Assembly: GCF_021532615.1 (NCBI RefSeq)
Contig: NZ_JAKGAQ010000001.1
Location: forward strand, 1,116,001 to 1,180,000
Reading direction: 5' to 3'
Length of the DNA: 64,000 nt
From: Octadecabacter dasysiphoniae
GTDB taxonomy: Bacteria > Pseudomonadota > Alphaproteobacteria > Rhodobacterales > Rhodobacteraceae
Under the pieces are notes generated by a model that was not told where the DNA came from, did not search any database, and worked only from the letters and a program-made list of their open reading frames with translations. Below, piece after piece: positions 16,900 through 25,927 of this stretch. Position 1 is the stretch's first letter. The number at the start of each line of letters is the position of its first letter. The translations under genes were made by a program, and so were the position numbers.

Positions 16900-17385
16900 A
16901 TGAAAGTTCTGACAGCTATCTGCGCACTGGTTCTGGCACTCCCAAGCGCTGGATTGGCCCAATCGGATGCGCCGACACCCGGCCGCGATTTGGCGGAACT
17001 GATCTTTGGTGCGATCGAGGACAACCCTTATGGCACAGCCGACATGGGTGAATTCATCACGTTCGGAGAGGGGATTTTCGTGTCGATGGACTACGACGAA
17101 AGTGGGTCCATCACTTTCAACGAGTTCACGGAATGGGACTTTGGTTTCAACTTTATCGCCGCCGATGAGGGCCAGGACCGTGCCTATCAAACCGCGCAAA
17201 AGGTGCTTTTTGCGATCTGGGATCACGACGGTAACGGCGAGATCGGACAGCAAGAGTACCAAAAATCCATGGTTTGGGATTTCCGCCGTGCCGATACAGA
17301 TGGCGATGCTTTCCTGACGCGCGCCGAATTTCTAAGCGGTTATATCGTCAATCTGGCCTACCGCGCCGCGATCACTGGCCAATAA
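16900..17385 (+). CDS. Secreted EF-hand calcium-binding protein
   Basis: A 161-residue protein with a Sec signal peptide (residues 1-20, ending LAQS) and three EF-hand loops: Asp64-Glu75 (DYDESGSITFNE), Asp108-Glu119 (DHDGNGEIGQQE) and Asp132-Glu143 (DTDGDAFLTRAE). The third loop has Ala in place of the conserved Gly at position 6, so it may bind more weakly. Likely a periplasmic calcium sensor or buffer. First gene of a unit with a cytochrome b561 gene 30 bases downstream, divergent from the MarR gene and close to its palindromes. An AGGG ribosome site precedes the ATG. Confidence 0.85.
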   Translation: MKVLTAICALVLALPSAGLAQSDAPTPGRDLAELIFGAIEDNPYGTADMGEFITFGEGIFVSMDYDESGSITFNEFTEWDFGFNFIAADEGQDRAYQTAQKVLFAIWDHDGNGEIGQQEYQKSMVWDFRRADTDGDAFLTRAEFLSGYIVNLAYRAAITGQ

Positions 17386-17415
17386 GTTCGGATTATCGAA
17401 GATAGGAGACGTCGT

Positions 17416-17967
17416 ATGAAAAGTACCTCAATCCAATATGGATCAGTTGCTGTCACCCTTCATTGGCTGAGCGCGATTTTCATTCTTGCAATGCTCGGGT
17501 CCGGCTTTAGGGCTGCATCGATGGCGGATGGTGCGATCAAAGAAACGATCTTGATGTTTCACGTGCCCTTGGGCGTCATCATCTTGGTTTTAACGCTGCT
17601 ACGCCTGTTCTGGTGGTGGCGCGTCGACCAGAAGCCGCGCTCGGTGGAGGGTGACCCAGCTTGGCAAAACTTCACAGCGAAAGCGATCCATGTGTTGTTC
17701 TACATTGTCATTCTTGGGATGGCCGCGAGCGGGATTGGCATGCTGGCAATGTCGGGGACAGGTGGCATTTTGTTCGGCGCAAGCGCAGAGCCTTTGCCGG
17801 ACTTTAATGAGGTCCTCCCACGTGTACCGCATGGCCTTGGCGCGCGGCTGATGTTGGCGCTGTTCGCGCTTCATGCAGGCGCCGCACTTTACCACCATTT
17901 CATCAAACGGGACGGGCTGATCTGGCGGATGTGGTTCAGCGCAAACGACGATGAAGCAGGATCATGA
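17416..17967 (+). CDS. Cytochrome b561-family membrane protein
   Basis: A 183-residue integral membrane protein with four hydrophobic helices and histidines placed for two b hemes: His16 (TLHWLS), His49 (MFHVPLG), His92 (AIHVLFY) and His153 (ALHAGAALYHH). Bacterial cytochromes b561 (CybB type) pass electrons between the quinone pool and periplasmic partners and can act as superoxide:ubiquinone oxidoreductases. AGGAG precedes the start. It sits between the EF-hand gene and an ATGA-overlapping small reading frame, and probably shares the MarR-controlled promoter. Confidence 0.9.
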   Translation: MKSTSIQYGSVAVTLHWLSAIFILAMLGSGFRAASMADGAIKETILMFHVPLGVIILVLTLLRLFWWWRVDQKPRSVEGDPAWQNFTAKAIHVLFYIVILGMAASGIGMLAMSGTGGILFGASAEPLPDFNEVLPRVPHGLGARLMLALFALHAGAALYHHFIKRDGLIWRMWFSANDDEAGS

Positions 17968-18122
17968 TCAAAGCCGTGTTCAACATGCTCGCCATCTGTG
18001 GGGCGGCAGGACTTGCGGGTGTCATGCTGAATATCTGTGTCACGCTGGGTGGATACTGGCGCAGCCTTCCGACCCAAGAATTCCTTGGGTGGAAGGGCCT
18101 GCGTCAGCCGAGCCATGTGTGA
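17964..18122 (+). pseudogene. N-terminal remnant of a DUF1772-like membrane protein gene
   Basis: A 52-codon frame whose ATG overlaps the cytochrome b561 stop (ATGA). The product starts with one hydrophobic helix and contains MLNICVTLGGYWRSLPTQEF, which resembles the start of DUF1772/anthrone-oxygenase-like membrane proteins (usually about 150-160 residues, with this YWRSLP-EFL-W motif after helix 1). It stops after LGWKGLRQPSHV and runs 19 bases into the convergent sugar-isomerase gene. I read it as a gene cut short by a deletion or rearrangement that brought the isomerase gene in; a functional one-helix peptide is a less likely alternative. Confidence 0.5.
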
Positions 18123-18790
18123 TAATCGCTGACCAGCAGGTGTTTGGGATCGACGTCTTCTTCAATATTGGCGAAGCGCCCGATGGGATCGCGGAAAATA
18201 TTGTCGGTTTCATCGTCGTTGACGGTCGACACTTCGCCGATCAGCACATCGCCGCCGTCACCCCAGAACGCATGCCAGTCGCCGGGCATCAGTGTCACGC
18301 TTTCGCCGGCAGAAAGGCGGAGTTTTTCACCGGCCGCATAGTCCCGTTTGATCCCGTCACAGAACACTGTCCCGCCTTTGGTTTCATCAAATTCGCCGCG
18401 TGCGTTTGAGCCGTAGAGTTCAACCAACAGCGTCGCGCCGCCGCGGTTTATGATGTCTTCGGCCTTGAGCGCATGCGTGTGCATCGGGCTAAGTTGGTCT
18501 TGCTTTGAAATAAGCAGTTTTTCCGCGTAGCACATTCCACCGCCCCGTTGCAGATCGGCCAGGCGCCCGTTGCGCAAGGTAAACAGGAACAGGCCCATTT
18601 TGTCGTAATCCCCTGCGCCGTAATCCGTGATGTCCCAGCCGCAGCGCGCATCAATGACGTTTTGCGCGTCCGCCTTGCGGGCCTTGAAGTCATCCGGGGT
18701 CCAAAAGGCGAAGGGTGGCAGGGTGAATCCGAACCGGCGCATCATGTCGTTGGCTTCAAGAATGATGTCGTTAACGCGGGAACGTTTCAT
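18104..18790 (-). CDS. D-lyxose isomerase-family sugar isomerase
   Basis: A 228-residue cupin-fold ketol-isomerase that interconverts D-lyxose and D-xylulose (or D-mannose and D-fructose). The metal site is visible: His104 and His106 in SPMHTHALKAED, Glu111, and His173 in PGDWHAFWG, each in the expected cupin motif. GGAG eight bases upstream sets the start; the longer frame adds 54 residues of no family. The C-terminus IFRDPIGRFANIEEDVDPKH is also typical. It stands alone: the next gene on this strand is 195 bases upstream. Its 3' end overlaps the broken DUF1772 frame on the other strand by 19 bases. Confidence 0.88.
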   Translation of the reverse strand: MKRSRVNDIILEANDMMRRFGFTLPPFAFWTPDDFKARKADAQNVIDARCGWDITDYGAGDYDKMGLFLFTLRNGRLADLQRGGGMCYAEKLLISKQDQLSPMHTHALKAEDIINRGGATLLVELYGSNARGEFDETKGGTVFCDGIKRDYAAGEKLRLSAGESVTLMPGDWHAFWGDGGDVLIGEVSTVNDDETDNIFRDPIGRFANIEEDVDPKHLLVSDYHTWLG

Positions 18791-18985
18791 GGGTTTTCTC
18801 CAATCGAGACGGATTGTCTTTGTGTTGAGTAAGGCATTCCGGCGCATTCTGAAACTGCTTTGGGATGGCGTTCGGTGGTGGCGAAAGGGTTGGGCGACGG
18901 GCGCGGCACCGATGATTGGGTAGCCCACTGTTATCGCCCGCGCTTTTGCCACCCACGGCTTTGTCGGTCTAAACCCTGTGCGGGT

Positions 18986-19780
18986 TCATTTGTTTTGAAG
19001 TTGAAAGACCATGGCCGTGAGGGCCTGCATCACGGCGCTGACCTTGCCGGTGTTCAGAGCATCGCGATGAGGTTGGCCAAAGGTTCCGGCGTCGTTGTCA
19101 AAGTATTGGCCGGACACATCGGCAAAATCGGGGGCCAGTGCTGCGCGATAAAGAATGTCGGCACCGATGCTGAGATCGTTCCCTGAAACGCCAAAGCCCT
19201 CTTTCACCATTTTGCTGGCCAGCAGCGAACCGGGATTGACCGCCAAGACGCTTGGCCCGGACGGAAGGCGTGTGGCAAGATCGCGTGACCACATGGTGAT
19301 TGCCAGCTTGCTTTGGGCGTAGGCGTCCATGTCGTCCATGGGGTGTCCGCCTTGCAGGGCGTTAATATCTACAGGGGCCTGCGCGGCGGATGACAGGTTG
19401 ATGATCCGGCCCTCGGCTGGGATCAAATCCAGCACACCCATGGTCAGCAAATAGGGCGCAATCGTATTCACCATGAACCGTAGATCGAACCCTTCGGATG
19501 TTACGGTTTCAGGTGCTTTCAACACACCGGCGTTGTTGATCAGGATATCAACGCGTGTGTGGTCCCGTTTTATCGCGTTGATCAGGCCCACGACATCCGC
19601 GCTGCGCGACAGATCGGCCAGATAGGCCTGCGTTTTGCCGCCAATTGCGCCGCACGCTGCATCCAGCTTGTCTTTGCTGCGGCCGTGGACCAGCAGAGTG
19701 TGCCCGTCGCGTGCCAGCAGCTTTGCGGCCTCCAGGCCGATGCCATCGGTCGCACCCGTGATGAGAATGGTCTTGGACAT
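18986..19780 (-). CDS. Short-chain dehydrogenase/reductase
   Basis: A 264-residue NAD(P)-dependent oxidoreductase. Cofactor motif TGATDGIG at 8-15, NNAG at 82-85, and the catalytic Ser130 with Tyr154-xxx-Lys158 (AYAQSKLA). The region after the catalytic Lys includes VNPGSLLASKM, as in the retinol dehydrogenase/WWOX-like SDR group. AAGGAG precedes the ATG. Eleven bases separate it from the luciferase-like gene upstream on the same strand, so the two are probably one operon, with the divergent LysR gene as the likely regulator. Substrate unknown. Confidence 0.9.
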   Translation of the reverse strand: MSKTILITGATDGIGLEAAKLLARDGHTLLVHGRSKDKLDAACGAIGGKTQAYLADLSRSADVVGLINAIKRDHTRVDILINNAGVLKAPETVTSEGFDLRFMVNTIAPYLLTMGVLDLIPAEGRIINLSSAAQAPVDINALQGGHPMDDMDAYAQSKLAITMWSRDLATRLPSGPSVLAVNPGSLLASKMVKEGFGVSGNDLSIGADILYRAALAPDFADVSGQYFDNDAGTFGQPHRDALNTGKVSAVMQALTAMVFQLQNK

Positions 19781-19791
19781 GGTCGTCTCCT

Positions 19792-20760
19792 TCAGGTTGG
19801 AAAGGCGGGCAGGATGTCGTCCGCCAGCTGTTGCAGGGTTGTTTCTGTATCGCCAGAATTAAGCCGCAGGTTCAGCGCGACATGGTTGACCCCTGCATCC
19901 TGCAAAGCCTCTAGATAGTGACGCAGGTAGGTCACGCCCGATTGAAAACCAAGATGAATGGGGCGCGGTGGTGCATCGGGATCGTCAACAAGATCGACAT
20001 ATAGCGATTGCATCACCGGCTTGTCCGGGCCGCCTTGTGTGGCAACGCGGGTGCGGAATTCGGTAATGGCCCGTGCCTGCGATGGCGCGTCGCGGGGGTA
20101 TGTGATCCAGCCGTCGCTGTTCTGGGCGACCCAGTCGGGGTGCTGGCGGCTGCCACCTGTCACCAAAAGCGGCAGCGTGCCGCCTGTTGGCTTTGGCAGC
20201 ATGTCCATAGTGCCGTGTGATGCGCCTTGCGCAGTTTCAAAAGCAGGGAAATCATCGGCCATCGACCGGATATATTCAAAACTGTCGCGAAAGCGGTCGC
20301 CACGATCCTCAAACGACATGTTCATCGCGGGGTATTCTTCGGGGCGGTCACCGGATGCCACGCCAAGCAGCAACCGCCCGCCCGATAAGACATCCACGGT
20401 CGCGGCGGCCTTTGCCACATGCGCAGGATGGCGCAATGGCAAAATGATACTGGCGACGCCAAGGGCAATGTGTGTTGTCTGGCCTGCAAGCAGCCCAAGA
20501 TAGACGAAGGGATCAAAGGTCTGGCCTGCATCGCCAAAGGACGGCACGTTGAACGGCACGTCGCGCAACCACACGGCCGCAAAGCCAAGGTCTTCGGCCA
20601 TTTTGACCCGTTCAAGGTGGCGGGCCATCGTTGGCACGGGGCCAGCGGGATACCCTTCCAGCGGCACAACCAGACCAAGGCTTAGACGGTCAGGGCGGAA
20701 CACCGTGTTATGGGCTTTGTTGATTTTGGCGAAGTGGGGCATCTGGGAACTTTGTCTCAT
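19792..20760 (-). CDS. LLM-class (luciferase-like) flavin-dependent oxidoreductase
   Basis: A 322-residue TIM-barrel protein of the bacterial luciferase-like superfamily, probably using reduced FMN or F420-like flavin for monooxygenation. Diagnostic stretches are MAEDLGFAAVWLRD, ALGVASIILPLRHP, VDVLSGGRLLLGVASGDRPEEY and LLVTGGSRQHPDWVAQNSDGW. Start is uncertain: an in-frame ATG six codons further in lacks a better ribosome site. First gene of a two-gene unit with the SDR gene, and divergent from the LysR gene 103 bases away. Confidence 0.88.
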   Translation of the reverse strand: MRQSSQMPHFAKINKAHNTVFRPDRLSLGLVVPLEGYPAGPVPTMARHLERVKMAEDLGFAAVWLRDVPFNVPSFGDAGQTFDPFVYLGLLAGQTTHIALGVASIILPLRHPAHVAKAAATVDVLSGGRLLLGVASGDRPEEYPAMNMSFEDRGDRFRDSFEYIRSMADDFPAFETAQGASHGTMDMLPKPTGGTLPLLVTGGSRQHPDWVAQNSDGWITYPRDAPSQARAITEFRTRVATQGGPDKPVMQSLYVDLVDDPDAPPRPIHLGFQSGVTYLRHYLEALQDAGVNHVALNLRLNSGDTETTLQQLADDILPAFPT

Positions 20761-20863
20761 CAGGGTGGTGTTGGGTTCGTTTCGATACCTGTCTAGATTA
20801 TTTTGAAATACTGGATAAGACTGGCTATTCAGATTTCATAATTCCGAATTTGGATATAATTGC

Positions 20864-21799
20864 ATGGATACCGACAGCGTCAGGCTCTTTGTGCTAAGCG
20901 CAGAGAAGCTGAACATCAGCGCGGCAGGTCGGGAGTTGGGCATGGCGCCGGCAGTGGCCAGTGCGCGGCTTGCCAAGCTCGAAAGAACGCTGGGGGCCAA
21001 TTTGTTGCGGCGGTCCACGCGCAAGGTGTCGCTGTCGCTTGACGGGGCAGATTTCCTGCCATTCGCAAAAGAAATGATCGCGCAAGAGGACGCGGCGCTG
21101 GCCGCTTTGGGCATGGTGAAACCGTCAGTCAGTGGCACTTTGCGGTTTGCCGCGCCCAGCACCTTTGCCCAGAGCTATATCGCGCCGGTCCTTCCCAAGT
21201 TCTTGTCGCAGTATCCCGATATCACGTTGGATTTAAGGTTGTCGGACACGGAATTCGACCTGATCGAGGGGAGTTTCGATCTGGCGCTTCGCAATGTCGC
21301 GATATCTGACAGCAGCCTGAAGGGACGTAAATTGGCGGACGACGTCCGCGTGCTTTGTGCGTCTGCGGCCTACCTCGCCGAACATGGCCACCTTGAAAGA
21401 CCGGTTGATCTGGCCGAACACCGCCTTATCGCGTTCAAGGATTTTTCGACCAAAGGGCTGGTGAACGTCACGGGGCAAAAGGCGCAATTTGATCCAAAGG
21501 CCGCACAGGCGCGGCTGTTGTGTGACGACGGTCAAAGCCAGAAGATCGCGACGATGGCGGGGGCAGGGGTTTCTATCAATTCGATGTGGAGCGTTCATGC
21601 TGAATTGGCCAAGGGCGACCTCGTGCGGGTTTTGCCGGACTATCGACTGGATCAGCAAACGGCCCTTTGGCTGGTCTATCCGAAATCCAACGTGCTGACG
21701 GCGAAGGTGCGGGTGTTCATCGATTTTCTGCTGGACGAAGTGGGGGCCACGCTGCCGCGTTTCGACGAGTGGCGCGTGGCACAGGCGAACAGAAACTAG
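20864..21799 (+). CDS. LysR-family transcriptional regulator
   Basis: A 311-residue regulator with the N-terminal winged helix (residues 1-60: LFVLSAEKLNISAAGRELG and LAKLERTLGANLLRRSTRKV) and a periplasmic-binding-like ligand domain from about 90. It has the CrgA/DhcR-like subgroup look (SVSGTLRFAAPSTFAQSYIAPVLPKFLSQYPDI). Divergent from the luciferase-like/SDR unit, which is the usual target of a LysR gene in this arrangement. The cognate inducer is unknown. A 28-base hairpin lies 95 bases after its stop. Confidence 0.93.
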   Translation: MDTDSVRLFVLSAEKLNISAAGRELGMAPAVASARLAKLERTLGANLLRRSTRKVSLSLDGADFLPFAKEMIAQEDAALAALGMVKPSVSGTLRFAAPSTFAQSYIAPVLPKFLSQYPDITLDLRLSDTEFDLIEGSFDLALRNVAISDSSLKGRKLADDVRVLCASAAYLAEHGHLERPVDLAEHRLIAFKDFSTKGLVNVTGQKAQFDPKAAQARLLCDDGQSQKIATMAGAGVSINSMWSVHAELAKGDLVRVLPDYRLDQQTALWLVYPKSNVLTAKVRVFIDFLLDEVGATLPRFDEWRVAQANRN

Positions 21800-21894
21800 A
21801 CCACCGCGTTTACGTTGGCCACGGCGCCAAATTCTATGCGCATGCATGAGGTGTGCCGGATGGTGCAATATCTGCGCTTTGGATGATGTGGGCG

Positions 21895-21922
21895 GGCTTG
21901 GTCATCGCGCGACGACCAAGCC
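21895..21922. terminator. Hairpin between convergent genes
   Basis: GGCTTGGTC and GACCAAGCC make a perfect nine-base-pair stem around a ten-base loop between the convergent LysR and CpdB-type genes. No T-run follows on either strand, so termination is inferred from position only. Confidence 0.45.
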
Positions 21923-21929
21923 GACCTGC

Positions 21930-23885
21930 CTACAGCGTGATGCGGAAACGGGCGAAGCCGTCCGGTCCGTCGCCCGCTTCTTCGATCTGTAAATTCACCT
22001 GATCGAGGTAGGAGATTGCGGCGGGGCCAGTGTCAAACAGGACCGACGTGCCATCCATGGGCACAAAGGACCAATTGTTGTCAGCGCGCGGGCTGATTGT
22101 TCCCTTTTCAACGATATAGCGCACGATGACGTCGCGGTTGGTGTCCGGCCCCTCAAACACGGTTGTGTCGGACGTGGCACCCGGGAAATTACCACCACCA
22201 CCTGCGCGGTAGTTGTTTGTGGCGATAATGAACTCTGCCTCCATATCAAGGGGTTGCCCGTCATACATCAGGTTGATGATGCGGTTGGCCGACGCATCCA
22301 AAAGCGCCCCCTTGGGATCATATTTGGAGGGCTGGGACAGATCGATCTGATAGCTGACACCGTCGATGACGTCGAAATTGTAGCTTGGAAATTCCGGGTT
22401 GAGCAGGACAACATCCTGCGCGCCCATTTCGACCTGATTGAATATCCCTGCCGAGCGTTCGAGCCAGTCTTTGACCTGTTGGCCCGTCACCCGAACCGCG
22501 CGCGCGGTGTTGGGGTAAAGATACAAATCCGACACGTTTTTGATGGCGACATCGCCGGCAGGCACATCCGTGAAGTATTCCGGCCCACCACGTCCGCCTG
22601 CCTTAAACGGTGCTGCGGCTGACAGGATGGGCAGGCCTTCGTGTTCGGTGCCTTCCATCATCTGTTCGATGTACCAAAGCTGCGCGATGGACACGATCTG
22701 CACGGACGGATCATCAGCCACGAGCGCGAAATAGCTGTGTAATGGCGCGTCGGTTTTACCAACAGCGCGGCGCACGTAGGTCAGGGTTTCGTCGTGTTCT
22801 GCCTGAACGGACGCGATCACATCTGGGTGGTCCGCAACCAATGCTGTGACAGAACGGTCTTCGTTGCGCTGCGAAATTGGGCGCGCTTCGGACATCGCTG
22901 AAACAACGCGCCATTCATTGCCATCTTTTTCGACCAACAGATCAATCAGGCCCATATGGCTGCCCCAAAACCCGCCCATGGTGGCGGGGGTGCCCATCAA
23001 CGTGCCTGCGTCCACATCCGCGCCCGCAAATTCCGCATAGCCCGGCGACGGGAACACAAGGTGGCTGTGGCCCGTCAGGATCGCATCAATCCCGTCCAAT
23101 CCAGCAAGAGGCACAGAGGCGTTTTCCATGCCGTCCGTATGATCCGCCGATCCAATACCCGAATGCGACAGTGCCACAATGATATCCGCGCCCTGTTCTT
23201 TCATCACCGGAATATAGGCTTTGGCGGTTTCAATGATGTCGCGGGCCTGCACGTTGCCCTCAAGATGGCGGCGATCCCAATTCATGACTTGCGGTGGCAC
23301 GAACCCGATCAGCCCGACCTTGATCGCGTGGTCTGTGCCAGATCCGTCTGTGACTGTATGATCAAGGATCACGAAAGGCGGGATCAGCGTTTTGTCGCGT
23401 GTTGGATCACTGCCCATTTCCAGCGCGATGTTGGCGTTCACAACCGGAAACTCTGCACCTGCCAAGGATTTCATCAGAAAGTCGAGGCCGTAGTTGAATT
23501 CGTGGTTGCCCAGCGTGGATGCATCAAACCCAAGGGTGTTCATCGCTGCGATGACGGGGTGGGTGTCGCCCTCGGCCATCCCACGTTCATACGCGATATA
23601 GTCGCCCATCGGGTTGCCTTGCAAAAAGTCACCATTGTCGATCAGCAGGGAATTTGCGGCCTCATTGCGGATGTCCTGAATAAGGCTGGCAGTGCGGGCC
23701 AGACCGACCGTGTCAGAGGGGCGGTCGGCGTAGTAATCATAGGGAAAGACATGCACGTGCAGGTCGGTTGTTTCCATAATCCGCAAGTGCGCCTGGTTCG
23801 TGGCGGCAATTGCGGAAAACGGATGCAGCGCGATAAAACCTGTGGTGCTTGCTAGAAATCCGCGACGGTTGAGTGTGATAGACAT
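21930..23885 (-). CDS. cpdB: 2',3'-cyclic-nucleotide 2'-phosphodiesterase/3'-nucleotidase
   Basis: A 651-residue periplasmic enzyme that converts 2',3'-cyclic nucleotides to nucleosides and phosphate. The start is chosen at MSITLNRRGF, preceded by GGGAG; the longer frame adds nine residues. A Tat-like twin-arginine signal (NRRGFLAST) precedes a metallophosphatase domain with DLHVHVFPYDYY, GDFLQGNP, GNHEFNYG, HSGIG and GHSHLVFP, then a 5'-nucleotidase C-terminal domain (KNVSDLYLYPNTARAVRVTG, TNNYRAGGGGNFPG). Length and order match CpdB rather than UshA. A role in phosphate or nucleoside salvage fits the phoX region 14 kb away, but no Pho box is evident. Confidence 0.92.
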   Translation of the reverse strand: MSITLNRRGFLASTTGFIALHPFSAIAATNQAHLRIMETTDLHVHVFPYDYYADRPSDTVGLARTASLIQDIRNEAANSLLIDNGDFLQGNPMGDYIAYERGMAEGDTHPVIAAMNTLGFDASTLGNHEFNYGLDFLMKSLAGAEFPVVNANIALEMGSDPTRDKTLIPPFVILDHTVTDGSGTDHAIKVGLIGFVPPQVMNWDRRHLEGNVQARDIIETAKAYIPVMKEQGADIIVALSHSGIGSADHTDGMENASVPLAGLDGIDAILTGHSHLVFPSPGYAEFAGADVDAGTLMGTPATMGGFWGSHMGLIDLLVEKDGNEWRVVSAMSEARPISQRNEDRSVTALVADHPDVIASVQAEHDETLTYVRRAVGKTDAPLHSYFALVADDPSVQIVSIAQLWYIEQMMEGTEHEGLPILSAAAPFKAGGRGGPEYFTDVPAGDVAIKNVSDLYLYPNTARAVRVTGQQVKDWLERSAGIFNQVEMGAQDVVLLNPEFPSYNFDVIDGVSYQIDLSQPSKYDPKGALLDASANRIINLMYDGQPLDMEAEFIIATNNYRAGGGGNFPGATSDTTVFEGPDTNRDVIVRYIVEKGTISPRADNNWSFVPMDGTSVLFDTGPAAISYLDQVNLQIEEAGDGPDGFARFRITL

Positions 23886-23981
23886 GATGCCATTCTCCCT
23901 TTTTTGGATCAACTATTGGGTGTGTATGGTGTCAGTCTAGCAGCTTAGGGGTGATCCGCATGAAGAATCTGGTGGCAGGTG

Positions 23982-25124
23982 TTACCGCAGGGCTGTCAGC
24001 ACATCGCGGGTTGCCGCACCCGTCACGTTGAGGCCTTGGCGGCGTTGAAAATCGCTGATCGCGGCCTCGGTGCGCGCGCCGATCACGCCATCGATTGTGC
24101 CCACGTCATACCCGCGTGCGGTCAGGCCGCGCTGGATTGCCAGCCTGTCTTCGCGCGACAGCCCGTTGGCATCGGCTGGAAAGCTGCCTTGCAGCGGGCC
24201 CGCGCCACCGATCCGGTCTGCAAGGTGGCCGACGCCAATCGCATACAGATCAGAATTGTTGTAGGTTTTCAGCACGTTAAAGTTGCGCGTGACGGTAAAG
24301 AGCACGCCGCCTGCTTGCGGCTGGATCGTGCGACCTGACAGATTGCTTGTGCCAGCCTCAGCGCCCCATGCCAGCCCGCTGCGCCACCCGTTGCGGGCCA
24401 GATAACTCGCGGTTGAGGCCAGCGCATCCGCGGGATCATCCCCCCAGATATCGCGCCGCCCGTCGCCAGTGAAATCCACGGCAAAGGATTGATAAGATGT
24501 GGGAATGAACTGCGTGTGGCCCATCGCCCCCGCCCAGCTTCCGGTCAGTTGTTCGGGTGTCGTATCGCCGTTTTGCAAAATGCGCAGGGCCGCGATCAGC
24601 TGACTTTCATAAAATTCCGCACGCCGCCCTTCAAATGCTAGTGTCGCCGTGGCCGATATGGTCGATATTTGCCCGCGCTTTTCGCCAAATTGGCTTTCCA
24701 TGCCCCAAATGGCCGTGACGATGCGTTTGTCCACGCCGTATTGCGCCTCGATCGCTGAAAGGGTCGTGGCATGGCGTGCGAAGGCGGCGCGCCCTTTGCT
24801 GACACGTTCATCGGATGTCGCGATCGACAGGTATTCCTCAAGCGTGCGGCGCGTCTGGATTTGGGTGCGATCGCGTGTGATGACGCCGGGGATAAAGCCC
24901 GCACTGGCAAATGCCGCGTCCAGCGTCGCGTTGGAAATACCAGCGTTCGCGGCGCGGGGGCGGAACCGGGCGACCCATTGGCTAAACGCCGCGTTCTGGG
25001 TCGGGCGCAGATCGTCGGGCAGGGACGGCGTCGTGGCGGGCTGGCTCATCGGGGTAGAGGGCGCGCAGGCGGCGATGCCCAATGATCCACAGGCGGTCAG
25101 AAAAAGGCGTCGGTTCAATGTCAT
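23982..25124 (-). CDS. Lytic murein transglycosylase (MltB-like) lipoprotein with peptidoglycan-binding domain
   Basis: A 380-residue enzyme that cleaves peptidoglycan glycan strands to 1,6-anhydro-muropeptides. GGAG before this ATG sets the start. The N-terminus NRRLFLTACGSLGIAAC ends in a lipobox with the lipidated Cys at 20. The SLT2/MltB catalytic Glu143 lies in IWGMESQFGEKRG, and MGHTQFIPTSYQSFAVD and GDGRRDIWGD are standard motifs. Residues about 310-378 form a peptidoglycan-binding repeat (GLTARGYDVGTIDGVIGART). It lies downstream of the sulfotransferase gene and upstream of cpdB on the same strand, each across a 90-100-base gap, so separate promoters are possible. Confidence 0.92.
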   Translation of the reverse strand: MTLNRRLFLTACGSLGIAACAPSTPMSQPATTPSLPDDLRPTQNAAFSQWVARFRPRAANAGISNATLDAAFASAGFIPGVITRDRTQIQTRRTLEEYLSIATSDERVSKGRAAFARHATTLSAIEAQYGVDKRIVTAIWGMESQFGEKRGQISTISATATLAFEGRRAEFYESQLIAALRILQNGDTTPEQLTGSWAGAMGHTQFIPTSYQSFAVDFTGDGRRDIWGDDPADALASTASYLARNGWRSGLAWGAEAGTSNLSGRTIQPQAGGVLFTVTRNFNVLKTYNNSDLYAIGVGHLADRIGGAGPLQGSFPADANGLSREDRLAIQRGLTARGYDVGTIDGVIGARTEAAISDFQRRQGLNVTGAATRDVLTALR

Positions 25125-25198
25125 GTCACACTCCACACTCGTTAGGCCAAGTCTAATCCGGTTGTCGCGGGAATACACTCGCCCTGTTTAGGGTCGGC

Positions 25199-25226
25199 AA
25201 AAAAGCCCGCGCATCAGCGGTGCGCG
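25199..25226 (-). terminator. Intrinsic terminator overlapping the sulfotransferase stop codon
   Basis: On the minus strand CGCGCA and TGCGCG flank a seven-base loop that contains the TGA stop, followed after GGGC by TTTTTT. Hairpin and stop codon therefore coincide, which leaves essentially no 3' untranslated RNA. Confidence 0.7.
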
Positions 25227-25810
25227 TTTTCCCAATCTTCAAACATCTGCGGATGTTTGGTTTCAAGTTTGGCCAAGGTTTGCGCGCTCAGCGTCATGTC
25301 ACTGGGCGGGGACACGTTGCGCTGGGGCAGGTCGATTTTCATCTTTAACCTATCTTCGAGAAACGCGATCAGCAGCGGCATTTGTTCGTATTGAAACAGA
25401 TGATCAATCATCACGTCGCCATCATTGGTGCGGATAAAACGCGGCGGATAGCCAACCCGCGCCCATTTTGCCGGATCATCAGAGGCGTATTCAGACACGA
25501 AATCTTCAAAGGTCATGTCCTTGGTGCTGTTGGCCGCACCGTCTTTGGCGGGACGGGCGCGGTATCGATACCAGCTGCCCAACCAATCCACAGGGTGGCG
25601 CAGGACGCAAATTGTTTGCAGATTCGTCAGCCCGCATTTGCCCAGATATGTTTTCAAAAACGCATCGTAGCGAAACCCCGGCGTGTGTTTGAGGTTCGGG
25701 GCCTTGCGCAAAACCATGGCCGCCGCGGGCTCTAATGTGGTCTCAAGCGCGGTCGTGCCGGTCTTGGGCAGGGCCAGAAAGACCAGCTTTTCCTTAGCAA
25801 AAACAAGCAT
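25214..25810 (-). CDS. Sulfotransferase-family protein
   Basis: A 198-residue cytoplasmic protein with the PAPS-binding signature at its start (FLALPKTGTTALE, a 5'-phosphosulfate loop) and the second signature CVLRHPVDWLGSWYR, which contacts the 3'-phosphate. The length is short for the family (usually 220-300), and no transmembrane segment is present. The acceptor is unknown; in marine Rhodobacteraceae such genes are common and are often tied to cell-surface or exported products. Monocistronic, ended by a terminator that overlaps its own stop. Confidence 0.85.
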   Translation of the reverse strand: MLVFAKEKLVFLALPKTGTTALETTLEPAAAMVLRKAPNLKHTPGFRYDAFLKTYLGKCGLTNLQTICVLRHPVDWLGSWYRYRARPAKDGAANSTKDMTFEDFVSEYASDDPAKWARVGYPPRFIRTNDGDVMIDHLFQYEQMPLLIAFLEDRLKMKIDLPQRNVSPPSDMTLSAQTLAKLETKHPQMFEDWENAHR

Positions 25811-25927
25811 ATACGGCGAACTCCAACAGGTGTGTCTTGTGTAAACTACTCCTTAACCTCTCTGCGTGAAAGCTAGGTTATGAACGATTTTAGTTGAAGT
25901 GTTCCTGTTTTGATCTCATAAGGATGA

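Noticed and set aside
23886..23981. Pho-box-like heptamer upstream of cpdB
   Set aside because: CTGACAC stands alone; the following unit (CACACCC) does not match the consensus.
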